A stretch of DNA of 64,000 nt from JBQTIU01 sp052387815 (GTDB taxonomy: Bacteria; Pseudomonadota; Alphaproteobacteria; CACIAM-22H2), in the NCBI GenBank assembly GCA_052387815.1, contig JBQTIU010000022.1, positions 62,001 through 126,000 of the forward strand, in the 5' to 3' direction. The position numbers were made by a program, and so were the translations under genes. Position 1 is the stretch's first letter. Each line of letters starts with the position of its first letter. Under the pieces are notes generated by a model. The model saw nothing but the letters and a program-made list of their open reading frames with translations. It had not been told where the DNA came from and did not search any database. This document shows positions 52,884-63,100 of this stretch, piece after piece.

Positions 52884-54794
52884 TCAGACTTTCGGTTCCC
52901 CGAGTGTGCGCGGCACGAAACGATGGAGGACCGAGCCGGCGCCCGACAGGCCGACCGCGGCGGCCAGGATCGGCGCCGAGGAGCCGAAGAAGCACAATCC
53001 CCCGGCCCCGAACAGCAGCCGCGCCGGCCACGACACCGCCCGGTCCAGATGGCCCTCGACGGCGATGGCCAACAGCACGACGCCGATGATCGCGAGAACA
53101 GTGGACCCGACGATGCCGACAAAATCTCCCGTCAGGAGAATCGATTCATGATAGGCGAACGCAAACGGGACCACGAAAGCGACGATGGAAATGCGACAAG
53201 CGAGGACGGAAAGCGTCAGCGGATTGCTTTTCGCGATCGCCGCCACGGCATAGGCGGCGATGGCGACCGGCGGCGTCACCGCCGACAGCACCGCATAATA
53301 CAGGATGAACATGTGCGCGGCCATCAGCGACACGCCGAGCTTCACCAGCACCGGGCCGATGAGCACGGCGGCGAGAATGTAGGAGCTCGAGGTCGGCAAT
53401 CCGAGACCGAAGACGATGGTCAGCACTGCGGTGACGAGCAACGACACGAACACGCTGTTGCCCGTTATGAGCGTGATCACGTCGGCGAATTTGGCCACCA
53501 AGCCCGTCATCGTCAGCCCGCCGACGATCAAGCCGGCCGCCGCGCAGGCCCCGGCCACCGGCGCCATCCGCAACGTGGTTTCGCTCAAGGCGTCGAAGAG
53601 CGCGACGAGCCCTATCCGGGTTCGCGGCCTGATCGCCGCGACGGCGACGACGGCGACGGTGGCGACCACCGCCGTCAGGTTGACCGACAGGCCCGCCGCG
53701 ATCGCCAGCACCAGCACGAGGATCGGGATCACGAACACCCAGCCCTGGGCAATGGTCGCGCGCGCGCTCGGAATTTCGGATGGGTCCAAGCCCTTGAGGC
53801 CGAGCCGGAGCGCGCTCAAGTGCACCTGCGCATAAATGCCGAGGTAGTAGAGGAAGGCGGGGATGGTCGCCGCGATCATGATCTCCACATAGGGGATGCC
53901 GGTGTACTCGGCCATGATGAACGCCGCCGCCCCCATGACCGGCGGCGCGAGCGAGCCGCCGGCGGAGGCCGCGACCTCGATCGCGCCGGCGAGTGTGGGC
54001 GGATATCCCAGGCGTATCATGACCGGGATGGTGACCGATCCGGTGGTGAGCGCGTCCGAGACCGGATTGCCGGAGATCGTTCCGTAAAGGCCAGAGGAGA
54101 TGACCGCGATCTTGGCCGGGCCGCCCACCGATTTCCCGGTGAGTCGCGCCGCCAGGTTGAAAAAGAACTCTCCCCCGCCGGCTTTGACCAGCATCGTCCC
54201 GAACAGCACGAACAAGAAAGCATAGGTGGCGGCAACGCGCAGCGGCGCGCCGAAGATGCCGTCGGTCGTGAAGACGATGATGTCGAGGAAGTGGTCGTAG
54301 GGGATGAAGCCGTGACCGAGCGGGCCCGAAAGACGATGGCCGAACAGGTCGTAGGCGAAAAAGAACAGGACGAGCAGGGTGAGCCCCAGCCCCGTCGTTC
54401 GCCGCGACACTTCGAGGACCAACAAGAGCAGAGCGGTTCCGAACAGGATATCGAAGGCTGTCAGCTCGTCGAACAGCGTCATCCGGGTGATGATCGTCCT
54501 GCTGTTGGCGACGAAGTAGAGACCGGTGACGGCGGCGGCCAGCGCCAATCCCCAGTCGAGCGGCGGGATGCGCACCGGATCGGCGTCCGCTGTCGCGCCG
54601 ATGATGAGGAACACGAGCACCAGCATCGCCGCCAAGAAAACGATGGTGAGCTGGAAGAGATCGACGATCGCGTAGACCGTCCCGTAGATGACGCCGACGG
54701 CGATGAGAGCCGCCAGCACCTTGGCTCCCCCCCCGACCCAGCCGCCTGGAGCTCGGATGCTGCCGGTGCCGAACAGCAGATCAACCGCCGTCAT
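52884..54794 (-). CDS. TRAP transporter fused permease, TAXI type
   Basis: Membrane protein of 636 residues with about 16 helices: an N-terminal DctQ-like four-helix part (KVLAALIAVGVIYGTVYAIV, IVFLAAMLVLVFLIIGATAD) fused to a DctM-like channel (GLYGTISGNPVSDALTTGSV, GAAAFIMAEYTGIPYVEI, VFGLGLPTSSSYILAAVL). This fusion is usual for TAXI systems. It is a sodium- or proton-driven uptake system. The matching binding protein gene lies 200 bases upstream on the same strand. Confidence 0.92.
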   Translation of the reverse strand: MTAVDLLFGTGSIRAPGGWVGGGAKVLAALIAVGVIYGTVYAIVDLFQLTIVFLAAMLVLVFLIIGATADADPVRIPPLDWGLALAAAVTGLYFVANSRTIITRMTLFDELTAFDILFGTALLLLVLEVSRRTTGLGLTLLVLFFFAYDLFGHRLSGPLGHGFIPYDHFLDIIVFTTDGIFGAPLRVAATYAFLFVLFGTMLVKAGGGEFFFNLAARLTGKSVGGPAKIAVISSGLYGTISGNPVSDALTTGSVTIPVMIRLGYPPTLAGAIEVAASAGGSLAPPVMGAAAFIMAEYTGIPYVEIMIAATIPAFLYYLGIYAQVHLSALRLGLKGLDPSEIPSARATIAQGWVFVIPILVLVLAIAAGLSVNLTAVVATVAVVAVAAIRPRTRIGLVALFDALSETTLRMAPVAGACAAAGLIVGGLTMTGLVAKFADVITLITGNSVFVSLLVTAVLTIVFGLGLPTSSSYILAAVLIGPVLVKLGVSLMAAHMFILYYAVLSAVTPPVAIAAYAVAAIAKSNPLTLSVLACRISIVAFVVPFAFAYHESILLTGDFVGIVGSTVLAIIGVVLLAIAVEGHLDRAVSWPARLLFGAGGLCFFGSSAPILAAAVGLSGAGSVLHRFVPRTLGEPKV

Positions 54795-54863
54795 CGGCCG
54801 GCCCCCCTAGGGCCTGCTTTCGCAACAAAGCGAGTCGTGATGACGCCTTTCGGATCGGCAACC

Positions 54864-54892
54864 GTAGGGGCGAGTTTCGAACCCGCCTCCAC
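54864..54892. repeat. Compact GTAGGGGCG palindromic repeat
   Basis: gtaggggcgagtttcgaacc followed by cgcctccac is a hairpin of about 29 bases in the gap between the TRAP permease and binding protein genes, similar in its arms to the repeat at 4587-4656. The rest of the 200-base gap holds a second possible hairpin near 54925-54950 (gttttcgcg / cgaaaacgcg) and no gene. Confidence 0.4.
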
Positions 54893-54994
54893 AGGACCAA
54901 CTGTTTGCTCCCCGGTCTCCCGTTTTCGCGGCTGGCGCTCGAAAACGCGATCCCGGGTCCTGGGTCGGCGCCGGCCTGCGCCCCTTTCCCGTGT

Positions 54995-55978
54995 CTAACT
55001 CTGGAGCCTCTTCTCCTTGAAGTACTTCACGGCGCCGGGGTGGTAGGGGATCACGCCTTGGCTCACCATCAGCTCCGGGGTGAGCGCCTTCATCGACGGG
55101 TGAACGCCTTGCATCTTGTCGATGTTCTCGACGAGCGCCTTCGCCAGATTGTAGGCGGTCTTCTCGTCCATGCTCTCGTGCACGACCAAGCTGGCGCCGA
55201 GCGAGACGGTGGGGATGTCCTGGGTCTGGAAATCGTAGGATTTCGCCTTGATCACGTAAGGATCGATGCCGACCTCCGCCGCCACTTTCTTGATCACGGA
55301 CTCGGAGATCGGCAGCATCACCACGTCGAGCGCGTGGGCGACCTCGAGGATCGATTTCTGCGGCACGAAGATGCTGTTGTTGATCATGTCGATGCGGCGG
55401 TCCTTCATCAGGTCGCTCTGCTCCTCGGAGGCCGCATAGACGACCAGGCCGCCCCTTTGCTCGATCTCAGCGAGGGGAAACCCGATGGCCGCGAACAGCC
55501 GCTCGGAAATGTGCTCGGCGATGTTGCCGCGCTTGTTGACGGCGACCCGAAGCGGCGGTTTCTTCGCCGCAATGTCGTCGAAGGTCTTGATTCCATATTT
55601 GTCGGCGAAGCTTTTCGTCACCACGATCTGCTGCGGCGACCAGTTGTAGAGGTTGGCGATCACTCGCAGCTCCTTGACCGGCGCCCTGAACGGCGCCGTG
55701 CCTTCGGTCGCGACCTTGAGCTCGGCGCCGTGCACGATGCCGAGCGGGGCGCGGTTCTGCTGAACGAGCAAAACATTCGCGAACCCGCCGCCCGAGGTCT
55801 GGTAGGTGATGGTCGAGCCGGGAAAGGCGGCTTTCACCGCCCCGTCGACCCCGAGCCCGATCAGCGACCACAGCCCGCCCGGGCTCGCCCCGGCCAGCGT
55901 CAAATTGTAGGGCTGCGCGCCGGCCGGGCTCGCCGACAGCGCCACGATCGCGGAACCAATGAGCGCCAGACGCCGCAT
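54995..55978 (-). CDS. TAXI-family TRAP transporter solute-binding protein
   Basis: Periplasmic binding protein of 327 residues with a signal peptide (LALIGSAIVALSASPAGAQ). GASPGGLWSLIGLGVDGAVK is the glycine-rich TAXI signature, TYQTSGGGFANVLLVQQNRA is the next strand-helix pair, and ALTPELMVSQGVIPYHPGAV is the typical C-terminal segment. It delivers the ligand, often a carboxylate such as glutamate, to the fused permease downstream. Confidence 0.92.
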   Translation of the reverse strand: MRRLALIGSAIVALSASPAGAQPYNLTLAGASPGGLWSLIGLGVDGAVKAAFPGSTITYQTSGGGFANVLLVQQNRAPLGIVHGAELKVATEGTAPFRAPVKELRVIANLYNWSPQQIVVTKSFADKYGIKTFDDIAAKKPPLRVAVNKRGNIAEHISERLFAAIGFPLAEIEQRGGLVVYAASEEQSDLMKDRRIDMINNSIFVPQKSILEVAHALDVVMLPISESVIKKVAAEVGIDPYVIKAKSYDFQTQDIPTVSLGASLVVHESMDEKTAYNLAKALVENIDKMQGVHPSMKALTPELMVSQGVIPYHPGAVKYFKEKRLQS

Positions 55979-56173
55979 GATCGCCTCCTGATGGTCGAGA
56001 CCCGGACGAAGGAACGCGCCGGTCCGTTTGGCCTTGTCTCTTCGGCGTTCGGACCGGCCGCCGCCGAAGCCCGCAATGCAATCCCTTAGAATGCTAACCG
56101 TCGTAGACGCTATCAGCGAGGGGCGGTATGGTCAAGCCCGGCCCGGAGGCCGGATTTTTGGGACGCGGACGCC

Positions 56174-57400
56174 ATGGCGGGCCAAGTGTACCTTATCGTC
56201 GGTGCGGGGCACGCCGGCGGACGGGCGGCGGAGACCATCCGCCAGGCGGGTTTCGCCGGCACCCTGGTGCTGGTCGGCGAGGAGCGCTATCGCCCTTACG
56301 AACGGCCGCCGCTGTCGAAGGAGCTCCTGCTCGCTCCGGCCGCGGCCCATCTGCCGTTCCTGCGCGAGGGCGGATACTACGCGGCCGAGCGCATCGATTT
56401 TCGGCCGGGCATCCGCGTCATGGCCCTCGACCGGGCCGCGCGGCAGGTCCTCTTGTCCACCGGCGACAGGCTCGCCTATGACCGGCTGCTGCTCGCCACC
56501 GGCGGCCGGGCGCGCACGCTTGCGGTCCCGGGGGCGGACCTCTCCGGGGTGCTCACGTTGCGCGACCTCGACGATTGCCAGGCCATCGCGGCCGGGCTGC
56601 GGCAAGGGGCTTCCGTCGTCGTTATCGGCGCCGGGTTCATCGGCCTCGAGGTGGCGGCGGCGGCGCGCACGCGCGGGGCCCGCGTCAGCGTGCTCGAGGC
56701 CACCGAGCGGCTGATGGGGCGCGCCGTGCCGCCGGACATCGGCGACATCTTCGCGCGCCTCCACCGCGCCCGCGGGGTCGAGCTTCGCCTCGGCATCGGG
56801 GTGATCGGGTTCGAGGGTCGGGCAAAAGTCGAACGGGTCGTGCTCGGCGACGGCACCGCCTTGGCGGCCGACCTGGTCGTGGTCGGGATCGGGATCAAGC
56901 CCAACGACGAGCTGGCCGCGGATTCCGGCCTCGCCGTCGCCGACGGCATCCTGGTCGACGAATTCGGCGCCACCTCGGACCCGCGCATCGCTGCCGCCGG
57001 CGACGCGACCCGGCACTACAATCCGTCGCTCGGCCGCCATTTGCGCCTCGAATCCTGGCACAACGCCCAGAACCAGGCGATTGCGGTGGCGCGGACCATG
57101 TGCGGGGCGCCGACCCCTTACGCGCAGGTGCCCTGGTTCTGGACCGACCAGTACGACGTCAACCTGCAGATGGTGGGCGCGCCCGAGAGCATCGACGGGC
57201 TGGTCTTCCGCGGCGACCCGGCGGGCCCGAGATTCACCGCCTTCGCCCTTGCCGGTGGCGCGGTGGTCGCCGCCTACACCCTCAATGCCGCCCGCGACAT
57301 GCGCTTGGCGCGAAAATTGGTCGAGGCCAACATGCGGGTGGACCCGGGTTCTCTCGGCGACGAGAAACTGCCGCTCAAGGACGTTGTGGCGCGCGGCTGA
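56174..57400 (+). CDS. FAD-dependent ferredoxin reductase (pyridine nucleotide-disulfide family)
   Basis: NAD(P)H-dependent reductase of 408 residues. FAD motif VYLIVGAGHAGGRAAETIRQ at the N-terminus, RPPLSKELLL, the NAD(P) motif VVVIGAGFIGLEVAAAARTR, then the FAD-contacting VVGIGIKPNDELAADSGLAV. A C-terminal reductase domain starts near YAQVPWFWTDQYDVNLQMVG. This matches the reductase component of Rieske dioxygenases (BphA4/putidaredoxin reductase type). It may serve the ferredoxin and oxygenase at 43-49 kb. Its last 127 bases overlap the convergent MarR gene. Confidence 0.92.
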   Translation: MAGQVYLIVGAGHAGGRAAETIRQAGFAGTLVLVGEERYRPYERPPLSKELLLAPAAAHLPFLREGGYYAAERIDFRPGIRVMALDRAARQVLLSTGDRLAYDRLLLATGGRARTLAVPGADLSGVLTLRDLDDCQAIAAGLRQGASVVVIGAGFIGLEVAAAARTRGARVSVLEATERLMGRAVPPDIGDIFARLHRARGVELRLGIGVIGFEGRAKVERVVLGDGTALAADLVVVGIGIKPNDELAADSGLAVADGILVDEFGATSDPRIAAAGDATRHYNPSLGRHLRLESWHNAQNQAIAVARTMCGAPTPYAQVPWFWTDQYDVNLQMVGAPESIDGLVFRGDPAGPRFTAFALAGGAVVAAYTLNAARDMRLARKLVEANMRVDPGSLGDEKLPLKDVVARG

Positions 57401-57903
57401 TACGCATCGGCAAGAATAATATTGGTTTTCATGCGCTCAAGGATAACGCGCAGCCGCCGCATCTCATCGGGCGCGATGCCCTGGCCCAAGACCTGGTTTA
57501 CATCGAAGGCGCAGGGCATCAGCCTCGCTTTCAGCTTGCGGCTCTTCGGCGTCAGGTAAACATTGATCTTGCGGCGATCGACCGGGTTGCGCAGTCGCTT
57601 GACCAAGCCGCGCCTTTCCATGCCGGCCAGCGCGGTTACCGTCGTCGGCTCCATCATGCGGACCCGCCGGCTCAGCTCGCGCTGGGTGAGGCCGTCCTCC
57701 TCCCACAGCACCCACAGGAAGTACCACTGCCCGAGACTCACGCCCGCCGGCGCGATCCTTTGTTGCAGCGAGCGCGACGCCGCGCGGAAGACCTCGCGGA
57801 TGAGATAGCCAATGCTGTCCTGCGGCTTGTAGTCGAAGGCGGCGCGGGAGAGGGCGGTCGAATTGGCGCGGGCGGATCGGGGCGGCGATTTCGAGGACGG
57901 CAT
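57274..57903 (-). CDS. MarR-family transcription regulator with an extended tail
   Basis: Regulator of 209 residues. The winged helix is at about 35-150: RIAPAGVSLGQWYFLWVLWE, EDGLTQRELSRRVRMMEPTT and VTALAGMERRGLVKRLRNPV followed by DRRKINVYLTP. Family members end near residue 160. The last 45 residues are read through the antisense of the oxidoreductase 3' end and look unlike a domain, so the natural stop may have been lost. Its ATG lies 8 bases after the deacetylase-family gene on the same strand. Confidence 0.82.
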   Translation of the reverse strand: MPSSKSPPRSARANSTALSRAAFDYKPQDSIGYLIREVFRAASRSLQQRIAPAGVSLGQWYFLWVLWEEDGLTQRELSRRVRMMEPTTVTALAGMERRGLVKRLRNPVDRRKINVYLTPKSRKLKARLMPCAFDVNQVLGQGIAPDEMRRLRVILERMKTNIILADAYQPRATTSLSGSFSSPREPGSTRMLASTNFRAKRMSRAALRV

Positions 57904-57911
57904 GGTTTCTC

Positions 57912-58883
57912 TTAGGCGGCCATCAGCGCGGCCACGTGGGCGGCGGCCGAGGCGGCGAGGGCCTTCAAGTCGTAGCCGCCCTCGAGCGCGGAGACGATGC
58001 GGCCCTTGGCGTGGGTGCGCGCCACCTCGGCGAGCGCCGCCGTCACCCATTCGTAGTCTTCTTCCCTGAGCATGAGGGACGCCAAGGGATCGGCCTCGTG
58101 GGCATCGAAGCCGGCCGAGACGATCACCAGCTCGGGCGCGAATTTGTCAAGCGCCGGCAGGATCTCCTTGGTGAAGGCGGCGCGAAACTCGGGCCCCCCC
58201 GAATGGCTCGCCAACGGCACGTTGACCACGTTGCCGATCCCGCGCTCCCCGGCCGCCCCGGTGCCGGGATAGAACGGATACTGATGGGTCGAGGCGTAGA
58301 ACAGCGACGGGTCGCGCTCGAACATGTGTTGCGTGCCGTTGCCGTGGTGGACGTCGAAATCGACGACCGCGACGCGGGCAAGGCCGTGCGCCGCGCGCGC
58401 ATGGAGGGCGCCCACCGCGACGTTGTTGAACAGGCAGAACCCCATCGCACGCGCCGCCTCGGCATGATGGCCGGGCGGGCGGACCGCGCAGAAGGCGTTC
58501 TTGGCCTCGCCCTTGCATACCGCATCGACCGCCGCTACCACGGCGCCCGCCGCGCGCAACGCCGCCTCGCCCGAGCCGGGGCTGACCACCGTGTCGGGGT
58601 CGAGGCCGCAACGGCCCGCGCGCGGGATGGTGGCGAGGACCGCCTCGACATAAGCCCCCGCGTGGGCGAGCCTGAGGTGCCGGTCTTCGGCCAGCGGCGC
58701 CTCCCGGCGCTCGAGGCCGCGGACCTCGGCCAGCCCCGCCAGCACCGCCTCGAGGCGGGCCGGGGATTCCGGGTGATAGGTCCCGGGATCGTGGCCAAGA
58801 CAGGCGGAATGGCTGAGGACGAGCGTGGTCAAGGGGGCGGCGGTCCCAAAAAATTCGACGGGGGCGTTAGCGTTCTCGGCCAT
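57912..58883 (-). CDS. Histone deacetylase superfamily amidohydrolase
   Basis: Zinc amidohydrolase of 323 residues. Catalytic and metal residues are visible in AVRPPGHHAEAARAMGFC, VAVVDFDVHHGNGTQHMF and VIVSAGFDAHEADPLA. Bacterial members remove acetyl groups from polyamines, acetoin-pathway enzymes or other amides. The ATG at 58883 (MAENANAPVEFF) is chosen over one nine codons upstream. It is divergent from the RND operon with a 187-base gap and is followed by the MarR gene. Confidence 0.92.
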   Translation of the reverse strand: MAENANAPVEFFGTAAPLTTLVLSHSACLGHDPGTYHPESPARLEAVLAGLAEVRGLERREAPLAEDRHLRLAHAGAYVEAVLATIPRAGRCGLDPDTVVSPGSGEAALRAAGAVVAAVDAVCKGEAKNAFCAVRPPGHHAEAARAMGFCLFNNVAVGALHARAAHGLARVAVVDFDVHHGNGTQHMFERDPSLFYASTHQYPFYPGTGAAGERGIGNVVNVPLASHSGGPEFRAAFTKEILPALDKFAPELVIVSAGFDAHEADPLASLMLREEDYEWVTAALAEVARTHAKGRIVSALEGGYDLKALAASAAAHVAALMAA

Positions 58884-59070
58884 TGTGGCAGGCCGGGGCG
58901 CGCCCCACAAGGCGCGCTTACACGCGGCCTTCCCAAGCGCCCGGCCGACCGACTATAATCAAGATGGAAATTACCGTCGCTTCGTGCCCCCTTGCGCTTG
59001 GGGCGGGGCGGCGCTTTTTTCGGCTTGGTGTTTTCCGCGCCTCGGTTGAGGCCAAGGGAATGATGGCGGC

Positions 59071-60153
59071 ATGCGGGTATTGATGCAGCTCGCGGTGGTC
59101 GTGGTGCTCGCCGGGGTCGGCACGGGCGGGTGGTACTATTGGAAGCAGTACGGAGGGGTCGGCGCCGCCACCGATGCCGGGACGCCGGCGGGACGCAGCT
59201 CTCCGGTCCCGGTCGAGGTCGCCGAGGTCCGCGCCGGCGCGGTCATCGAGCGCGTCGAGGCGGTGGGGACCGCGCGCGCCAACGAGTCGGTGATCGTCGC
59301 GGCCAAGCAGACCGGCAACGTCGCGACCATCAATTTCATCGAGGGCCAGCGCATGCGCGCCGGCTCGACGCTGGTCGAACTGGAGGCGGGGGAACGGCGG
59401 GCGGATGTCGACCAGGCGCACGCCCTGCGCGACGAGGTTCGCCAGCGTAACGACCGCGCCCGTCAGCTCCGCGGGACGGGCAGCGTCACCGAGGCGCGGC
59501 TCGACGAGCTCGAGTCCCTGCTCCGGGCCGCCGAGGCCCGCGTGCGCTCGGCCGAGGCGCGGCTCCAAGACGCGCGCATCACGGCGCCCTTCGACGGCCG
59601 GGTCGGCCTGCGCCAGGTGAGCCTCGGGGCGCTCCTGCAGCCCGGGACCCAGATCACGACGCTCGACGACATTTCGCGCATCAAGCTCGACTTCTCGGTG
59701 CCTGAAACCGTGTCCGGCCGCCTCAAGCCGGGGCTCGCCGTGCTCGCCACCACCCCCGCCTATCCCGCCCGCGTGTTCGAGGGCAAGGTGAGCGTGATCG
59801 ACACGCGGATCGACCCGGCGACCCGCTCGGTGCGCGTCAACGCGCTGTTCGACAACTCCGACGAGGCGCTCAAGCCGGGACTGTTCCTGTCGGTCGTGCT
59901 GGCGCTCTCACGACGCGACGACGCGCCGCTCTTGCCCGAGGATGCGGTCCTCGCCGAGGGGCTCGCCCATTTCGTCTTCGTGGTCAAGGACAACCGCGTC
60001 GAACGCCGCCAGGTCAAGCTCGGCCAGCGCCGCCAAGGCGAAATCGAGGTGCTCGAGGGGCTGTCCGTCGGCGACACCGTCGTGGTACGCGGCCTCCAGA
60101 AGATCCGCGGCGGCCAATCGGTCGCCCCCCGGCCGCTCCGGCCGACGAGCTAG
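59071..60153 (+). CDS. RND efflux periplasmic adaptor (membrane fusion protein)
   Basis: Adaptor of 360 residues anchored by one N-terminal helix (LMQLAVVVVLAGVGTGGWYY). The lipoyl half-motifs (VEAVGTARANESVIVAAKQT and DARITAPFDGRVGLRQVSLG) flank a helical hairpin, followed by beta-barrel (ISRIKLDFSVPETV) and membrane-proximal domains (VVRGLQKIRGGQSV). It links the inner-membrane pump to an outer-membrane channel. No TolC-like gene is adjacent. Confidence 0.93.
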   Translation: MRVLMQLAVVVVLAGVGTGGWYYWKQYGGVGAATDAGTPAGRSSPVPVEVAEVRAGAVIERVEAVGTARANESVIVAAKQTGNVATINFIEGQRMRAGSTLVELEAGERRADVDQAHALRDEVRQRNDRARQLRGTGSVTEARLDELESLLRAAEARVRSAEARLQDARITAPFDGRVGLRQVSLGALLQPGTQITTLDDISRIKLDFSVPETVSGRLKPGLAVLATTPAYPARVFEGKVSVIDTRIDPATRSVRVNALFDNSDEALKPGLFLSVVLALSRRDDAPLLPEDAVLAEGLAHFVFVVKDNRVERRQVKLGQRRQGEIEVLEGLSVGDTVVVRGLQKIRGGQSVAPRPLRPTS

Positions 60154-60159
60154 AGTCTC

Positions 60160-63100
60160 ATGATCCTCTCCGACGTCTCGATCAAGCGCCCGGTCTTCGC
60201 CTCGGTCATCAGCCTGATGCTGGTGGTGCTCGGGCTCGGCTCGTATCTGCGCTTGCCGGTGCGCGAATATCCGGCCATCGACCCGCCGATCGTCTCGGTG
60301 GTCACGGTCTACAAGGGCGCCTCCAACGAGGTCATGGAAGGCCGGGTGACCGAGCTCATCGAGGCGGCGGTCGCCGGCATCGAGGGCGTCAAGACGATGA
60401 CCTCGTCGAGCCGCGAGGAGCGCAGCCAGGTCACCATCGAATTCCGCCTCGATCGCGGCATCGACGCCGCCGCCGCCGATGTCCGCGACCGGGTGGCCCG
60501 CATCGCGGCCCGCCTGCCCGAAGGCGCCGACCTGCCGGTGGTCACCAAGGTCGACTCCGACGCCCGCGCCATCGTCTGGTTCACCCTGACGAGCGACCGC
60601 ATGAGCCAGATGCAGCTCACCGACTACGCCCGGCGCTATCTTGTGGACCGCATGTCGATCGTGCCGGGCGTCGCCTCGGTGTTCATTTCCGGCGAGCGGC
60701 GCTACTCGATGCGGGTGTGGATCGACCGCCAGGCGCTTGCCGCCCGCTCGCTCACCGTCGAGGATGTCGAGCAGGCGATCAAGCGGCAGAACGTCGAGCT
60801 TCCCGGCGGCCGCATCGAAAGCCGGGCGCGGGAATTCACGGTCAAGACTGACTCGCGGCTCGCCACGCCGGAGGAGTTCGCCGCCGTCATCGTCGTCAAC
60901 CGCGCCGGCTATCACGTGCGGCTGGGCGAAGTCGCCAGCGTCGAGGTCGGGCCCGAGGACGAGCGCGGCGAGCTGCGCGCCAACAGCCAGACCGCGATCG
61001 GGTTGGGCGTACTCCGGCAGTCAACCGCCAACACCCTTTCGGTCGCCGAAGGCGTCAAGGCCGAGATGGACCGAATCCGGGCCTCGATGCCGCCCGAGAT
61101 CTCGGTGCTGATCGGCTACGACGAGTCGGTGTTCATCCAGGAATCGATCCGCGAGGTCATCCACGCCCTGATGGTCGGCGTCGGCCTGGTGATCGGCGTG
61201 ATTTTCCTGTTCCTGCGCTCGGTGTGGGCCACCGTCATCCCGGCGATCTCCATTCCGGTGGCGATCATCGCGGCCCTGACCGTGATCTGGTCGCTCGGCT
61301 TCTCGATCAACGTGCTCACCTTGCTCGCCCTCGTGCTGGCTATCGGCATCGTGGTCGACGACGCGATCGTGGTGCTCGAGAACGTCCACCGGCGCATCGA
61401 ATTGGGCGAACCGCCGCTCTTGGCCGCAATGCTCGGCTCGCGCCAGATCGCCTTCGCCGTCATCGCGAGCACGCTCACGCTCATCTCCGTGTTCGTGCCG
61501 ATCTCGTTCATGGAGGGCAACACGGGCCGGCTGTTCGGCGAGTTCGGCCTGGCGCTCGCGGCCGCGGTCTTGTTCTCGGGCGTGGTGGCGCTGTCGCTGA
61601 CGCCGATGATGTGTTCGAAGCTGCTCAAGACCCACGACGAGGAAGGCTGGCTCTACCGTAAGACCGAGATCGTCTTCATCGGCCTCAACCGGGGGTACCG
61701 CTTCCTGCTCGCCGGCGCGCTCAAGGCGCCCCTGATCGTGCTCGCCGGAGCCGTGGCGGTTTCCGGCTTCGCCTATATGCTATGGAACGTGCTACCCAAG
61801 GAATTCACGCCGGTCGAGGATCGCGGGGTCATCATCCTGCCGGTCACCGCCCCCGAAGGGGCGAGCCTCGCCTACACGCGCGAGCAGGTGATCCAGCTCG
61901 AGCGCATCGTCGCCCCGCTCGTCGAACAGGGACAGGCTTACGTCATCATGGCCAATATCGCGCCGGGCTTCCAGCGCCCGGCGCCGGTCAATTCGGCCCT
62001 GGTGTTCGTCCGCCTCAAACCGTGGGACCAGCGGACCCGCAAGCAGCAGGACATGACGCAGGAGATCTTCCCGAAGGTGCTCGCCGTCCCCGGGGCGCGC
62101 GCCTTCGCCGTCAACCCGCCGAGCCTTGGCCAGCGCGGCTTCCAGCCGCCTATCCAGTTCGTCATCGGCGGCTCGGATTACACGACCTTGCGCGCCTGGC
62201 GCGACCGCATCATCGAGCGGGCCGGGCGCGACCGCCGGTTCCTCAACCTCGATTCGAACTTCCGCGAGAACAAGCCCGAGCTGCGCGTCAAGATCGACCG
62301 CAACAAGGCGGCCGACCTCGGCGTATCGATCGACCAGGTCGGCAAGACCCTCGAGATCATGTTCGGATCGCGCGAGGTCAACACCTATGTCGACCGCGGC
62401 GAGGAATACAAGGTGATCGTCCAGGCGCGGTCCGAGGACCGCGCCACGCCGGCCGACCTTGCCAGCATCTTCGTGCGCTCGAACTCGACCGGCCAACTCA
62501 TCCCGCTGTCGAACCTGGTATTCCTCGCCGAGGCGGCGGGACCGCAGGAGCTCAACCGGGTCGACCGGCTGCGCTCGATCACCATCTCGGCCTCGCTCGC
62601 GCCCGGGTTCCCCATCTCCGACGCGCTCGAGACGCTCGAGCGGGTCGTCGCCGAGGAACTGCCGCCCGAGGTCAGGATCGGCTATCAGGGCCAGAGCCGC
62701 GAATACAAGGAGTCCTCGAGCAGCCTCTATGTCACCTTCGGGCTCGCCCTGGTCATCGTGTTCCTGGTGCTGGCCGCCCAGTTCGAGAGCTGGATCCACC
62801 CGTTCATCATCATGCTCGCGGTCCCGCTCGCCGTCACCGGCGGCCTGTTGGCGCTGTTCCTCATCGGCATCAGCCTCAACGTCTACAGCCAGATCGGCAT
62901 GATCCTCTTGATCGGGCTGATGACGAAGAACGGCATCCTGATCGTCGAGTTCGCCAACCAGCTGCGCGATCAGGGCAAGGACATCCCCGAGGCCGTGCTC
63001 GAGGCGGCGGTCATCCGGCTGCGGCCCATCCTCATGACCTCGATCTCGACCGTCGCCGGCGCCGTGCCGCTGGTCATCGCGGTGGGCGCCGGCGCCGAAA

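Noticed and set aside
52653..54998. A 781-codon plus-strand frame covering the riboswitch and TRAP permease
   Set aside because: Antisense shadow of the TRAP permease: composition is dominated by Arg, Glu, Asp, His and Gln as expected from reversed membrane-protein codons.
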